The position numbers and the translations under genes are program-made. From positions 62,001-126,000 of the forward strand of contig JAFQRH010000025.1 of NCBI GenBank assembly GCA_017410165.1: DNA of 64,000 nt, read 5' to 3'. Positions 42,673 through 53,069 of the stretch are shown one piece after another (position 1 is the stretch's first letter; every line of letters begins with the position of its first letter). The notes below the pieces were generated by a model, which had not been told where the DNA came from, did not search any database, and saw only the letters and a list, made by a program, of their open reading frames with translations. Source of the DNA: Alistipes sp. (lineage in GTDB: Bacteria; Bacteroidota; Bacteroidia; Bacteroidales; Rikenellaceae).

Positions 42673-43590
42673 ATGGTAAAACCAACTCTTTTGGTGCTGG
42701 CTGCGGGTATGGGCTCGCGCTATGGCTCGCTTAAACAGATGGACGGTGTAGGTCCTAATGGCGAGGCAATTATCGACTATTCGGTCTATGATGCAATTCG
42801 TGCCGGTTTCGGCAAGGTGGTATTCGTTATCCGCCACTCGTTTGCTGATGATTTCCGTTCGGTGTTCAATGCCGAGCGTTTCGGCGGAAGAATCGAGGTG
42901 GAGTACGTCTATCAGGAACTCGACTATCTGCCGGAGGGCTTCTCCGTGCCGGAGGGTCGCGAAAAGCCGTGGGGTACGAACCACGCAGTGATGATGGCAG
43001 CCGATGCTATTGATACGCCGTTTGCGGTTATCAATGCCGACGACTTCTATGGCGAGAACGCCTATAAGGTGATTGGCGACTATCTGTCGAAGTTGGATGG
43101 CAGCAAGAATAAGTATTGTATGGTGGGCTACGAGGTAAACAAGACGCTTTCGGAGAATGGTACCGTGTCGCGTGGTGTCTGCACCGTGAATCGTTGCGGC
43201 AATCTGACCTCGATGGTCGAGCGTACGAAGATTGAGCGTAACGCCGATGGCGTAATCGTATTCCACGATTTGGGCGACGATGTGGCTCTGGAAGAGAATA
43301 CGCCGGTGTCGATGAACTTGTTTGGTTTTACGCCCGACTATTTCGCCTACTCGCAGGAGGCATTCAAGGAGTTCTTGGCCGACGAGGCAACCAAAACCAA
43401 TCTGAAAGCCGAGTTCTTCATTCCGCTGATGGTCAATCGTTTGATTGGTGGCGGCGTGGCGAAGATGAAGGTGCTCAAAACCTCGTCGCAGTGGTTTGGT
43501 GTTACCTACAAGGAGGACAAGCCGCAACTTGTTGCCAAAATCGAGGCACTTATCGAGCAGGGCGTCTATCCGCGTAATTTGTGGGAGTAG
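42673..43590 (+). CDS. Sugar nucleotidyltransferase family protein
   Basis: A 305-residue protein of the nucleotidyltransferase A superfamily. It has the nucleotide-binding start LAAGMGSRYGSLKQ (9-22), PWGTNHAVMMA, the metal-binding Asp pair in VINADDFYG, and LFGFTPDYF. Relatives activate sugar-1-phosphates with NTP. The sequence does not match RmlA or GalU closely enough to name a sugar. It is followed by gltX after 83 bases. Confidence 0.8.
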   Translation: MVKPTLLVLAAGMGSRYGSLKQMDGVGPNGEAIIDYSVYDAIRAGFGKVVFVIRHSFADDFRSVFNAERFGGRIEVEYVYQELDYLPEGFSVPEGREKPWGTNHAVMMAADAIDTPFAVINADDFYGENAYKVIGDYLSKLDGSKNKYCMVGYEVNKTLSENGTVSRGVCTVNRCGNLTSMVERTKIERNADGVIVFHDLGDDVALEENTPVSMNLFGFTPDYFAYSQEAFKEFLADEATKTNLKAEFFIPLMVNRLIGGGVAKMKVLKTSSQWFGVTYKEDKPQLVAKIEALIEQGVYPRNLWE

Positions 43591-43673
43591 CCGCGAGTGC
43601 TGATAAGGTTGCTCGTCCGAAGAGAGATTTAAGAAAACGAAACACAACGAGAAAAAAGAGAATATAGAAAGCT

Positions 43674-45212
43674 ATGAAAAGAGAAGTAAGAGTACGTTTT
43701 GCACCGTCGCCTACGGGCCCTCTGCATATTGGCGGCGTTCGTACCGCACTGTATAACTATCTGTTTGCTCGCCACCACGGCGGTAAGATGATTTTGCGTA
43801 TCGAGGATACCGATTCGCAACGTTTTGTGCCGGGTGCCGAGGATTATATCATCGAGTCGCTGCGTTGGTGCGGTATCGAGATTGACGAGGGTGTGGGTTA
43901 TGGTGGTCCTCACGCTCCGTATCGCCAGAGCGAGCGCCGCGAGATATACCTTAAATATGCCAAGCAACTCGTCGAGGCGGGTTGGGCGTACTACGCATTC
44001 GATACCTCGGAGGAGTTGGATGCTCTGCGCAAGCAGTACGAGGAGCGTGGCGAGACCTTCGCCTACAACTATGCCGTGCGCGAAAAGTTGCCGACATCGC
44101 TCACTCTGTCGGCCGAAGAGGTTGAGGAGCGTATCGCACGCGGAGATGTGTGGGTTGTCCGCTTTAAGATGCCGGAGAACGAGGTTGTGAAGATGCACGA
44201 CCTGATTCGTGGCGATGTTGAGGTAAACACCTCGACGTTGGACGATAAGGTGCTCTATAAGTCGGTCGATGCACTGCCGACATACCACCTTGCAAACATC
44301 GTAGATGACCACTTGATGGAGATTTCGCACGTTATTCGTGGCGAAGAGTGGTTGCCGTCGTTGCCGTTGCACTACCTGCTCTATCGCGCCTTTGGTTGGG
44401 AGCAGACCCAGCCGGAGTTTGCCCACTTGCCGTTGCTGTTGAAGCCGACCGGTGGCGGTAAACTCTCGAAGCGCGATGGCGATAAGATGGGCTTCCCGGT
44501 ATTCCCGCTCTATTGGGTATCTCCTACGGGCGACACGGCTCACGGCTACCGCGAGGATGGCTACTTCCCGGAGGCATTTATCAATATGTTGGCTCTGCTC
44601 GGATGGAATCCGGGTACCGAGCAGGAGATATTCTCGATGCAGGAACTTATCGACGCCTTCTCGCTCGACCGCGTATCGAAGTCGGGTGCTCGTTTCCAGC
44701 CGGATAAGGCAAAGTGGTTCAATGCACAGTATATGCACAACAAGTCGGCCGAGGAGTTGGCCGTGCTCTATCAGCCGATTTTGCGCGAGCACGGCGTAGA
44801 GGTGTCGGACGAGATTGCAGGCCGTGCGGCATACATTATGCGCGAGCGTGCAACATTTATCGGCGATTTGTGGGATTTGACCTCATATTTCTTCATCGCT
44901 CCGACCGAGTATGACGAGAAGCAGATGCGTAAGTATTGGAAGGGTGAGAATCCGGCACATTTGGCAGAGGTGCGCGAGGTGTTGGCGTCGATTGACGACT
45001 TCTCGTTGGAGAATACCGAGCGTATTGTTCACGCTTGGATCGAGGAGAAGGGTTATGGTATGGGTCAGATAATGAACTCGTTGCGCTTGGCTTTGGTCGG
45101 TGCGGGTAAGGGCCCTGGTATGTACGATGTCACTTCGTTCTTGGGTAAAGAGGAGACACTGCGCCGTATCGACTATCTGCTCGCTAACGTGAAACCCGTA
45201 GATGTCGAGTAG
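43674..45212 (+). CDS. gltX: Glutamate-tRNA ligase
   Basis: A 512-residue class I synthetase charging tRNA-Glu. It has the HIGH-type motif [13 protein letters not shown] (16-28), [15 protein letters not shown], and the KMSKS-type motif [16 protein letters not shown]. The C-terminal anticodon domain ends [24 protein letters not shown]. It is complete. The aldose epimerase gene begins 4 bases after its stop. Confidence 0.96.
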   Translation: MKREVRVRFAPSPTGPLHIGGVRTALYNYLFARHHGGKMILRIEDTDSQRFVPGAEDYIIESLRWCGIEIDEGVGYGGPHAPYRQSERREIYLKYAKQLVEAGWAYYAFDTSEELDALRKQYEERGETFAYNYAVREKLPTSLTLSAEEVEERIARGDVWVVRFKMPENEVVKMHDLIRGDVEVNTSTLDDKVLYKSVDALPTYHLANIVDDHLMEISHVIRGEEWLPSLPLHYLLYRAFGWEQTQPEFAHLPLLLKPTGGGKLSKRDGDKMGFPVFPLYWVSPTGDTAHGYREDGYFPEAFINMLALLGWNPGTEQEIFSMQELIDAFSLDRVSKSGARFQPDKAKWFNAQYMHNKSAEELAVLYQPILREHGVEVSDEIAGRAAYIMRERATFIGDLWDLTSYFFIAPTEYDEKQMRKYWKGENPAHLAEVREVLASIDDFSLENTERIVHAWIEEKGYGMGQIMNSLRLALVGAGKGPGMYDVTSFLGKEETLRRIDYLLANVKPVDVE

Positions 45213-45215
45213 CGT

Positions 45216-46268
45216 ATGACCGTCGAACAACATATCTGGGGTGCAACGCCCGAAGGCGAGGCCATCGTAATCTACACGATGCGCAATGCGTTGGGTAGCG
45301 AGGTGCAGTTGAGTAATATCGGTGCCGGAATCGTTGCGGTGCGCTTTGCCGACCGCGAGGGTAAGGTTGAGGATGTTGTGCTCGGCTATCGCTCGCCGAT
45401 GAGTTACTTCGGCGATGGCGCGTGTGCGGGTAAGACCGTAGGTCGTGTGGCAAACCGTATCGCCGGCGGACGTATGACCATTGAGGGCCGGGAGTATTCG
45501 CTCGAAGTGAATAACGGTCCGAACCATCTGCACGGTGGTTCGAAGAACTTCTCGAATCGCTTGTGGGAGTCGTGTGTGGAGTACGACCGCGTGATTTTCA
45601 ATCTGGTTTCCGAGGCGGACGACTGTGGTTATCCGCACGAGGTGACCGTTCAGGTGGTCTATGATTTCGACGATGAGAATAACCTCGAAATCACACTGCT
45701 TGCCAAGAGCGACGGCACGACACCGGTCAATCTTACGAATCACACCTATTGGAATCTGTCGGGCGAGTCGAGTGGTAGCGTTCTCGACCACGAGTTGCAA
45801 CTCAATTGCAGTCGGGCGTTGGAGATGAACTCTGTGCAGATTCCGACGGGCAAGCTGATTGATGTTGAGCATACGCCGCAGGATTTTCGACACTTCCGCC
45901 GTTTGGGTGACGGTATCGATGCCGAATTTAACCATATCCGCGACTTTGGCGGCTATGACCACTTCTTTGTTGTGGATGGTTGGAAGCGTAACATCTTGGG
46001 CGAGGTCGGCACACTGCGTGACGCGCGTACGGGTCGCCGTGTCGAGATTCTCTCGTCGCAACCCGGCTGTATGGTCTATACGGGTAATTGGCTCTCGGGC
46101 GGTTGTCCGGAGACAAAGTCGGGTGGCAGATACATCAATTACGGAGGTGTTGCCATCGAGTGTCAGGGCTATCCGGATGCGGTTAATCAACCCAATTTTC
46201 CGTCGGTGCTTCTGCACGAAGGCGAACTATACTGCCAGAAAATCGTCTATCGTCTCCGCACGGAGTAA
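45216..46268 (+). CDS. galM: Aldose 1-epimerase
   Basis: A 350-residue beta-sandwich enzyme that interconverts alpha and beta sugars, mainly galactose and glucose. Motifs are GKTVGRVANRIAGGRMTIEGREY, NNGPNHLHGG, LTNHTYWNLSGE (catalytic His region) and VAIECQGYPDAVNQPNFP (catalytic Glu). It has no signal peptide, so it acts in the cytoplasm. It starts 4 bases after gltX, so it is surely co-transcribed. Confidence 0.92.
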   Translation: MTVEQHIWGATPEGEAIVIYTMRNALGSEVQLSNIGAGIVAVRFADREGKVEDVVLGYRSPMSYFGDGACAGKTVGRVANRIAGGRMTIEGREYSLEVNNGPNHLHGGSKNFSNRLWESCVEYDRVIFNLVSEADDCGYPHEVTVQVVYDFDDENNLEITLLAKSDGTTPVNLTNHTYWNLSGESSGSVLDHELQLNCSRALEMNSVQIPTGKLIDVEHTPQDFRHFRRLGDGIDAEFNHIRDFGGYDHFFVVDGWKRNILGEVGTLRDARTGRRVEILSSQPGCMVYTGNWLSGGCPETKSGGRYINYGGVAIECQGYPDAVNQPNFPSVLLHEGELYCQKIVYRLRTE

Positions 46269-46342
46269 TGTCGAGAAAAAAACTTATGGCGTAGCGTCTT
46301 GTTGCTATAATAAGACTACATATTCGGAAGATTTAATTTCGT

Positions 46343-46371
46343 GCCCTTGCTTTTGTGGCGAGGGCTTTTTT
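46343..46371 (+). terminator. Rho-independent terminator after galM
   Basis: GCCCTTGC (46343-46350) pairs with GCGAGGGC (46358-46365, one G-T pair), followed by six T. Confidence 0.8.
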
Positions 46372-46464
46372 GTTGTGAGAATTGAAGGCCGACAAATTTG
46401 TAATGCGGCTGATAATGAGCCATAAAACGATGCCTCCTTGTTTTGGTGTTTTTGCATAGTGAAC

Positions 46465-46495
46465 TTGCTTGTTGTTAATATTTTTATTACTTTTG
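46465..46495 (+). promoter_or_regulatory. Promoter TTG-N20-TACTTTTG for the GLUG lipoprotein operon
   Basis: TTG at 46465-46467 and TACTTTTG at 46488-46495, 20 bases apart, 23 bases before the start at 46519. Confidence 0.75.
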
Positions 46496-46518
46496 TGGCA
46501 GATAAATATCCAAAATTT

Positions 46519-49041
46519 ATGAAACATTTACTCTATTTTATGGCTCTTGCATTGGCTGTCGGCTGTACGGAGAGTTTCGATACGGAACTCGTGCCACCGC
46601 AAGACCTCCCCAACGACGCCGGTCGTTACTCTATCGCGGTCGATATGGCTCCCGTGAGCCGTGTCGCTATGGAGGATAAGAATGGCGATGGCAACTATCC
46701 TCTGCATTGGCAGGCGGGTGACCAGATTATCATCAACGGAACTTCGGTTTCCGACCCGTTGAGTCCGCTTTTCGATGGCGAGAAGAGTGCTATATTTACC
46801 ACCGACCACGCACCTGAATATCCGCTGACGATTATATACCCCGGCTCGATGCTGTCGGACGAGGGGAAGATTATGATTCCTTCGGAGCAGACGTTGCTCC
46901 AAGAGCGTCTTGCCAATGGTAACGGCGTCATCATCGGCTATACGGTCGATGCGCAAGACCCGCTCGTTGTGAAGCACGCGTGCGCCTACATCAAGGTTTC
47001 GCTTCGTGGCTCGGCATCCCTCAAAAAGGTTGTGTTGCTTGCTACTGCCGGCGAGCGTCTTTCGGGCCAATTTACTTATAATGGCGAACACCTCGCAATC
47101 GCCGGTGTTGCGCCTGCGCAGAAGGGTACATCCGACGAGATTCAACGAACGGTCGATGGTGTCAATAACTTCGCGCCTGTCGAGAGTTGCTCGTACGTCG
47201 ATATTGCGGCCAACAAAATGCTTTCGACCGAGCCACTCGACTTTGTATTTGCCATACCTGCCGGTACATACGCCAAGGGCTTTACGATGATTGCGGTTGA
47301 TTACGCAGGAAATGCTATGCGCAGAACGCTTTATGGCGACAGTGGCACGACGCTTGCCGCCGGCTCTATTCTGAATATGCCGACGCTCGACTATGTGGCC
47401 GAAAAACCACACGGCATCTACTCGGCTTCCGATTGGATTTCGTTTGCTACCGATACCAACCACTCGGCGTGGAGCGCAGACGGTAAAAATATCAACCTCT
47501 ATGCCGATATCGATTTGAGCGGCTACGAGAGTGTGCCGATTGCCAGCATCGACCACGGCTATACGCTCAATGGTAATAATCACACCATATCGGGTATCAA
47601 CGCAACGTGCGATACCAAGTATGGCGGTCTGTTGTTCAGTTATATAGATAGAGGTGCAAAAGTTAAAAACCTGACTCTTGGCGCGACTGCCGGCGATGGT
47701 GCCGACTGCCGACTGACAGTTACTACCTCGGTTACGACCAATAGTGCGGTGTTCGCCTCGCCATTCTGTATCGTGACACTTGGCGATATTGAGGGGTGTA
47801 CGAACAACGCTTCGCTCGATTTGAAGATCGGTGGCGAAAATTTCTCGATTATCGCAGGCGGTATTGTGTCGGGTTTCTGCAACAGCTCCATCGCAGTCGG
47901 CAACCTCACATCGTGTCACAATGCAGGTCACATCACGCTCTCGTCCGAGTCGGCCGTAAGTTACAACGCTTGGCGTATCGGCGGTGTCGTGGGTCGTGCG
48001 GTCGATATGGATATTACGAATTGTAGCAATAGCGGTAAGATTTCGATTGCGTGCAACAAGTCGCTTGCCTATCCGCAGGTGGGTGGTGTCGTTGGCGTAA
48101 GTTCAAGTGCAACGACCACATTGAGCGGTTGCCGCAATACGGGTGACGTCGAGGTTAATTTAACCGCGGCGCACACAAGTTACGCCTATATCGGTGGCGT
48201 TGCGGGCGTTTGCGCGCATAATGTAAGCGATTGCCACAACGAGGGTAAGGTTTCGGCCGTGGCAAGCAAGCATACCTATCTCGGTGGCGTTCTCGGTTAC
48301 CTCTCGGCGAATAAGTCATTTACAATATCGTCGTGTACCAACCGTGGCTACGTTCTCTTCGATTCGGTTTATAGTGGCTACAACTTTGTGGGTGGCGTCT
48401 GTGGCTATTCGACAACCGAAGGCGAAACAACCGCTGCCAACAAGATGGAGAAATGTATCAATTACGGCACTGTCGAGATGTGCAATAAGGGCAGAGTTCG
48501 TATGGGCGGTATCTCGGGCGGTACCTGCATAATGACGGGCAACACCAACTACGGAACGGTTAAATATTCGAGTGCAACGGGTCGCAAATCGTCACACATC
48601 GGCGGTTTGGCAGGCACATTCGGCCATACGTTCACGAGTTGCAATAACTATGGCAATGTCGAGTTTGCTGCGCCGGAAAGTCTTGTCGCTGCGGGTGGTT
48701 TTAGCGGCTTGGCTGTTAAGCGTAACTGCTCATTCTTGGATTGCAAGGCCGACTGCACGGTGATCGGCTTTACGCATAGTATGGTCTCGACCGAGGACGG
48801 TGAGTCATACACCTCCTCCATTGGCCTGCTCTTTGGCGACGCCCTCGCACGTGTTACGACTGTCGGCACAGAGTCGCAACCGACAAAAGTTGCCGGTACG
48901 GTAATCCGCGACGGTGTGACAATTACGGTTGATGGACAAGACGACGTGACGAGCGATAATCTATTGGGTCGAGCAACAACGGGATCTATCAACCTTACGC
49001 ATACAATCTACGAGGCCACCAAGCCCGCTAAAATCGAATAA
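46519..49041 (+). CDS. Surface lipoprotein: fimbrillin-like domain + GLUG repeats
   Basis: An 840-residue lipoprotein. The ATG at 46519 lies just after the promoter and opens MKHLLYFMALALAVGC (lipid on Cys16). Residues 25-290 resemble a fimbrillin-like domain (SRVAMEDKNGDGNYPLHWQAGDQI; a closing MPTLDYV). Residues 300-800 start with the NINLYADIDLSGY element and continue with about ten GLUG-type repeats following I-x-x-C-x-N-x-G-x-V (e.g. DITNCSNSGKI, TLSGCRNTGDV). The repeats predict a beta-helix. No enzyme domain is present; the hydrolase is in the next gene, 18 bases on. Probably cell-surface adhesion. Confidence 0.83.
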   Translation: MKHLLYFMALALAVGCTESFDTELVPPQDLPNDAGRYSIAVDMAPVSRVAMEDKNGDGNYPLHWQAGDQIIINGTSVSDPLSPLFDGEKSAIFTTDHAPEYPLTIIYPGSMLSDEGKIMIPSEQTLLQERLANGNGVIIGYTVDAQDPLVVKHACAYIKVSLRGSASLKKVVLLATAGERLSGQFTYNGEHLAIAGVAPAQKGTSDEIQRTVDGVNNFAPVESCSYVDIAANKMLSTEPLDFVFAIPAGTYAKGFTMIAVDYAGNAMRRTLYGDSGTTLAAGSILNMPTLDYVAEKPHGIYSASDWISFATDTNHSAWSADGKNINLYADIDLSGYESVPIASIDHGYTLNGNNHTISGINATCDTKYGGLLFSYIDRGAKVKNLTLGATAGDGADCRLTVTTSVTTNSAVFASPFCIVTLGDIEGCTNNASLDLKIGGENFSIIAGGIVSGFCNSSIAVGNLTSCHNAGHITLSSESAVSYNAWRIGGVVGRAVDMDITNCSNSGKISIACNKSLAYPQVGGVVGVSSSATTTLSGCRNTGDVEVNLTAAHTSYAYIGGVAGVCAHNVSDCHNEGKVSAVASKHTYLGGVLGYLSANKSFTISSCTNRGYVLFDSVYSGYNFVGGVCGYSTTEGETTAANKMEKCINYGTVEMCNKGRVRMGGISGGTCIMTGNTNYGTVKYSSATGRKSSHIGGLAGTFGHTFTSCNNYGNVEFAAPESLVAAGGFSGLAVKRNCSFLDCKADCTVIGFTHSMVSTEDGESYTSSIGLLFGDALARVTTVGTESQPTKVAGTVIRDGVTITVDGQDDVTSDNLLGRATTGSINLTHTIYEATKPAKIE

Positions 49042-49059
49042 CAAAAAAATTGACGAATA

Positions 49060-51093
49060 ATGAACCTTTTGAAAAAGTTTTTTACGCTACTCTCCTTTGC
49101 GCTGATATTTGCGGCGTGCGAAAAGGAGCCGGAGCAGATTATAGTCGATAACGAGATATACATCGAGGCCGAGACCCCATCGCTTATCGAGAGTGACAAA
49201 AACGAGTTCCAAGCAAACTCGACATCCCGCTCGGCAACCATCTACATAACCTCCGAGAAGGGGTGGAAGACGATGGCGAACCACGATGAGTGGCTCACCA
49301 TCTCGCCAAAATCGAGCGACAAGGGTGGCCGTACGAAGGTTACACTGATGCTGACCGAAAATACGACCTACTCCGAGCGTGCCACAACGCTGTTGTTCTA
49401 TACCATCGACAGCGAGGTCGAGGTGCGATTTACACAGTTGGGTCGTCCGATTCCCGATCAGTGTTGCGATCTCTCGAAGGAGAGTGTTGAATTTGCTTCG
49501 GATAATTTCGAGCCGACCAACATCGTTGTTACGACCTACAACGAGCCGGTTAGCATCACGGCCGACAATCTCGACCTCTTCTGTACCGATTATCCGGCGG
49601 AGATTAAGGCGGATAGCGAATATACGCTGACGCTCTGCCCGTCGTCGAGCAATATTCACGAAAATCGTGACGTTGAGGTTACCTTCACGGGCAAAGAGAG
49701 TGGTAAGACCCGCACGCTTGCCATCTCGCAGGATAATCTCTATACGCCGACGTGCGGTTTCCCTGCCAAGTGGGAGATTTCGGGATCGCTCTATACCGAC
49801 ACCTCCGAGGCGGGTCTGCGTTGGGTAAATCAGGGCTATTCGTATGCCAATGTAGGCAATGGTAGCGGTAACGCTATTATCACGGCCGTTTCGAGCGATA
49901 CAAAACGCCATCCTAAATATTCGATTTTGAGCAAAACGATGGCCGTATCCAACCTTACGACCGACGACTATCTGCTCTTCTGCGTTCCGGTGACCTCGGT
50001 CAAGGCGGGTTGCGACTTCGACTTTATGCTGACGCTCGATGCCGCTTCGCCAAAGGCACCGAAGTATTGGATTTTCGAGTATTTCGATGGGGGCGAGTGG
50101 CATAGCGTTGAGGAGGATTTGAAGACCGCAACGGAAGATGGCGCGACGCGCTATTCGTTCTATATCAAGAACTTCTCGTCGTCTAACCATACAACCTTCG
50201 TGCAGAGTTTCACGTTGCAGAATGCCATCGAAGAGGACTTCGTGAGAATGCGTTGTCGTGTGGTGGGCAAAATCAATGGCGAGGGCGGACAGCTCTATGC
50301 TAACGAGAGCGCACAGGTATATCTGCCTCGTATGACCTTTATGACCTGCTACCTGCACTGCTACGATATGGCGCCGGCTATCAAGGATACCCACAAACTC
50401 TTGGCGCTCGGCAATTCGTTCACCTACTACTATGGTTCGGTGTGGATGCTCAAAGAGATTGCCCGCCGCGAGGGTCATCAACTTCGCGTGCGTGCAAATT
50501 TGAAGGGCTCGCAGAGTTTCGGCCTGCAACTTGGCCTCGAACTGACTGACGCTGTGGTTAATGAGGGTGGTTACGACTATGCTCTGTTGCAGGATACGTC
50601 GAACGGTGCGGCCGACTTCTACCGCGATGGTTGCCCTGAGAGTGCCGATCGACTTAAAAACACGCGTACGCTCACCTCGAACGTCCGTCGCTCGTCGCCC
50701 GATGCAACAATCATCTTGGAGCACACGTGGGCGCATCCATACAAGGATAATCTCTATCGTGGCTATGGCGACTATAACAACTTTGCCGACTATCTGCTCA
50801 ATGGCGCATTTGCGCTCTACAATATGTCGCCCGAAGTCGATTGGTTGTCGCCTGTCGGTGTGGCATTCCGCAAGGCCAACGACGAGGGTTACTCGCTACT
50901 GCACACCGACTTCTTCCATCAGAATCGCAACGGTTCGTATCTCAAATCGTGTGTCAATTATCTGATGATTTTCGGCGAGCCGTTTGGCGATAATCCGACC
51001 GACTGCGGCGTCGAAGCGGCCACAGCAAAACGCTTCCGCGAGATTGCGGAGGAGGTTGTTCTCGGTAACGAATCCAAATATAAGAAGCAATGA
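49060..51093 (+). CDS. Lipoprotein: BACON-like domains + DUF4886 SGNH-type hydrolase
   Basis: A 677-residue lipoprotein (MNLLKKFFTLLSFALIFAAC, lipid on Cys20, then EKEPE as in surface-export signals). Residues 40-130 are BACON-like (SATIYITSEKGWKTM, DEWLTISPKSS), with a second such unit at 140-225. A beta-rich middle (230-435) precedes a DUF4886-type domain (about 440-670). Its SGNH pieces are LLALGNSFTYYYGSV (Ser453), YALLQDTSNG and HTDFFHQN (Asp617, His620). Likely a carbohydrate esterase; the substrate is unknown. Its stop overlaps the next start (ATGA). Confidence 0.83.
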   Translation: MNLLKKFFTLLSFALIFAACEKEPEQIIVDNEIYIEAETPSLIESDKNEFQANSTSRSATIYITSEKGWKTMANHDEWLTISPKSSDKGGRTKVTLMLTENTTYSERATTLLFYTIDSEVEVRFTQLGRPIPDQCCDLSKESVEFASDNFEPTNIVVTTYNEPVSITADNLDLFCTDYPAEIKADSEYTLTLCPSSSNIHENRDVEVTFTGKESGKTRTLAISQDNLYTPTCGFPAKWEISGSLYTDTSEAGLRWVNQGYSYANVGNGSGNAIITAVSSDTKRHPKYSILSKTMAVSNLTTDDYLLFCVPVTSVKAGCDFDFMLTLDAASPKAPKYWIFEYFDGGEWHSVEEDLKTATEDGATRYSFYIKNFSSSNHTTFVQSFTLQNAIEEDFVRMRCRVVGKINGEGGQLYANESAQVYLPRMTFMTCYLHCYDMAPAIKDTHKLLALGNSFTYYYGSVWMLKEIARREGHQLRVRANLKGSQSFGLQLGLELTDAVVNEGGYDYALLQDTSNGAADFYRDGCPESADRLKNTRTLTSNVRRSSPDATIILEHTWAHPYKDNLYRGYGDYNNFADYLLNGAFALYNMSPEVDWLSPVGVAFRKANDEGYSLLHTDFFHQNRNGSYLKSCVNYLMIFGEPFGDNPTDCGVEAATAKRFREIAEEVVLGNESKYKKQ

Positions 51094-51809
51094 AAAAGAT
51101 AGCCATAATATTCACACTGCTACTTGCAGCGTGCTCCGAGCCGGAGCCGGAAATCATCTACAACGACATCTATATCGACCCCGTTTATGACGATGCGTTG
51201 GAGATTGTCGGCATTTCGAAACAGCAATTCGATGGCAATGGCGGCAATGCCGAGTTCATCGTAAAGACAAACGTCGAGTACTCGCTCCGTGCCGATCAGG
51301 ATTGGGTCGTAATTTCGACTACAAGAGCCAACACTTTGGCTCAAAACAAGGCGGTGCAGTTTGCCGTTAAACCATACGAAATCGGCTATGCAGACCAAAC
51401 CCGTAAGGCCACCATTACGGCCGAAGCCAACGATGGCTCGATAAGTCGCTCGTTCACCGTAGAGCAGTTGCCTGTGGAGACCTACGGCATATCGCTGCTC
51501 TCGCTCTCGCCCGAGCAGATAACCAGCATCGGTGGTAAAATTGTCGTTACACTGAAAGCGACGTTGCCTTATGTTGCCACGCTTGAAGAGAGTGATTGGC
51601 TGACAATCGACGCCGATAACGGCGCGGGCGAGATTACACTCACGGCGAAGAAGAATCTCAACCTCTTCGACCGCTCTTGTAACCTCACGATTACGGCCGA
51701 GGGGCTTGCGCCGCTTGTGATTGCAATCAAACAGACCTGCTTCACGACCGAAAACGATAATACCATCATCGTTCCGCTGCCCGACGATTTGGCTGGCAAA
51801 ACGGAGTAA
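51090..51809 (+). CDS. Lipoprotein with two BACON domains
   Basis: A 239-residue lipoprotein (MKKIAIIFTLLLAAC, lipid on Cys15, then SEPEPE). The pattern GNGGNAEFIVKTNVEYSLRADQDWVVIS (about 45-75) and SIGGKIVVTLKATLPYVATLEESDWLTI (about 145-175) marks two BACON units, which bind carbohydrate or glycoprotein or act as spacers. No enzymatic part is visible. The start codon overlaps the previous stop by 4 bases, so the two are translated together. The N-terminal region IYNDIYIDPVYDD mirrors the DNEIYIEAE of its neighbour, suggesting duplication. Confidence 0.8.
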   Translation: MKKIAIIFTLLLAACSEPEPEIIYNDIYIDPVYDDALEIVGISKQQFDGNGGNAEFIVKTNVEYSLRADQDWVVISTTRANTLAQNKAVQFAVKPYEIGYADQTRKATITAEANDGSISRSFTVEQLPVETYGISLLSLSPEQITSIGGKIVVTLKATLPYVATLEESDWLTIDADNGAGEITLTAKKNLNLFDRSCNLTITAEGLAPLVIAIKQTCFTTENDNTIIVPLPDDLAGKTE

Positions 51810-51842
51810 CCGTCCCGCAAAGCATTTTTGCTTCATTTACAC

Positions 51843-51880
51843 AAATAGAGCCCGAGCAACTGCGCCCGGGCTCTATTTTG
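51843..51880. terminator. Bidirectional terminator between convergent operons
   Basis: A 12-bp stem (51843-51854 with 51867-51878) containing AAATAGAGCCCG and its complement, A-rich on the left and T-rich on the right. It serves the plus-strand lipoprotein operon and the minus-strand cydAB. Confidence 0.85.
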
Positions 51881-51916
51881 TCTATATTATGTTGTAACTT
51901 TTTATAGGCGGGGTTG

Positions 51917-53059
51917 TTAGTATTTTTCGCCGTGGGTGAGTTCGTCCGTGGTGAGCGACTTCTTGTCCATTTGACGCCAGAAATAGGCGATATATGCAAC
52001 CACAAACGGGATAATAAGCGACACTACGGCCATTGTGCGCAGCGTAAATTCGCTCGACGAACTATTGGCGAGCGTGAGCGACGACGCGAGGTCGGCTGTC
52101 GATGGGTAGTATGCCGTATTATTATAGCCCACAACCATAAAGAGAGCCATCACCGCCAACGTAGTGCCGGGGGCTGCAAACCAGATGCCTCGTTTGAAAT
52201 CTTTGCGCAAAAGCGTTGCTGCGACACCCGCCACAAGCAGCACTGCCCCCACGAGCAGCAGTGCCAATACGGCCGGCATCTCTAAAAGATTCTTGAAGTA
52301 CTTGCCCTGCTCGATTGTAACCGCACCCGTAGCATCGACCGCAAAGCCGCCCATAGTGATAAGGTGGTAGCATACGATGAGCAGCAGCACCAAGAACAGA
52401 CCAAAGCTTACGCCAAGGCAACGGCGCAGTTGCGTGGCGAGTTTCGGGTTGTCGATATTGTTTATCAGGTACAGCGCGCCAAGCGAAACGGCGAGCGACA
52501 GCACCATAACTCCGAACTCCACATTGAACGGGTTTGCAACGGCTTCGAGTCCGTGCCAAGCGTTACCCCAGCGGCTGATGACAGGCGAAGCGATATCGCC
52601 CACAGCACTCTTGTTTACCGTAAAGTCCGAGCCCGTAAAGAATGTGCCGACGGCTGTGCCTATAAGCAGTGGTGCAAGGCAACCGTTGAGTGTTAAGAAT
52701 GCGCGGAAGGTGTTTTTGCCCAGAATATTACCTGCCTTGCTCTGGAATTCGTAAGATACGGCTTGAAATACGAATGTGACAAGAATCAGAATCCATACCC
52801 AATATGCTCCGCCAAAGCTCGTGCTGTAAAAGAGCGGAAACGAGGCGAAAAACGCACCGCCGAATGTTACGAGCGTGGTGAAGGTCAGCTCCCACTTGCG
52901 TCCCGTAGAGTTGACAATAAGCTGACGCTCCGACTCATCTTTGCCGGCAATAAATATCAAAGCGTTGCCACCCTGAACGAATAGCAAGAATACCAGCAGA
53001 CCGCCTAAAAGCGCGATAATGAACCACCAATAGTGTTGTAAAAAATCGTAAGTTATCAT
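51917..53059 (-). CDS. cydB: Cytochrome bd ubiquinol oxidase subunit II
   Basis: A 380-residue inner-membrane subunit of the high-affinity terminal oxidase, with eight or so membrane helices. Typical parts are FLQHYWWFIIALLGGLLVFLLFVQGGNAL near the start, NSTGRKWELTFTTLVTFGGAFFASFP, and RWGNAWHGLEAV. It follows cydA with a 10-base gap. The oxidase removes oxygen and supports nanaerobic growth in Bacteroidales. Confidence 0.95.
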   Translation of the reverse strand: MITYDFLQHYWWFIIALLGGLLVFLLFVQGGNALIFIAGKDESERQLIVNSTGRKWELTFTTLVTFGGAFFASFPLFYSTSFGGAYWVWILILVTFVFQAVSYEFQSKAGNILGKNTFRAFLTLNGCLAPLLIGTAVGTFFTGSDFTVNKSAVGDIASPVISRWGNAWHGLEAVANPFNVEFGVMVLSLAVSLGALYLINNIDNPKLATQLRRCLGVSFGLFLVLLLIVCYHLITMGGFAVDATGAVTIEQGKYFKNLLEMPAVLALLLVGAVLLVAGVAATLLRKDFKRGIWFAAPGTTLAVMALFMVVGYNNTAYYPSTADLASSLTLANSSSSEFTLRTMAVVSLIIPFVVAYIAYFWRQMDKKSLTTDELTHGEKY

Positions 53060-53069
53060 CTCTGTAAAT

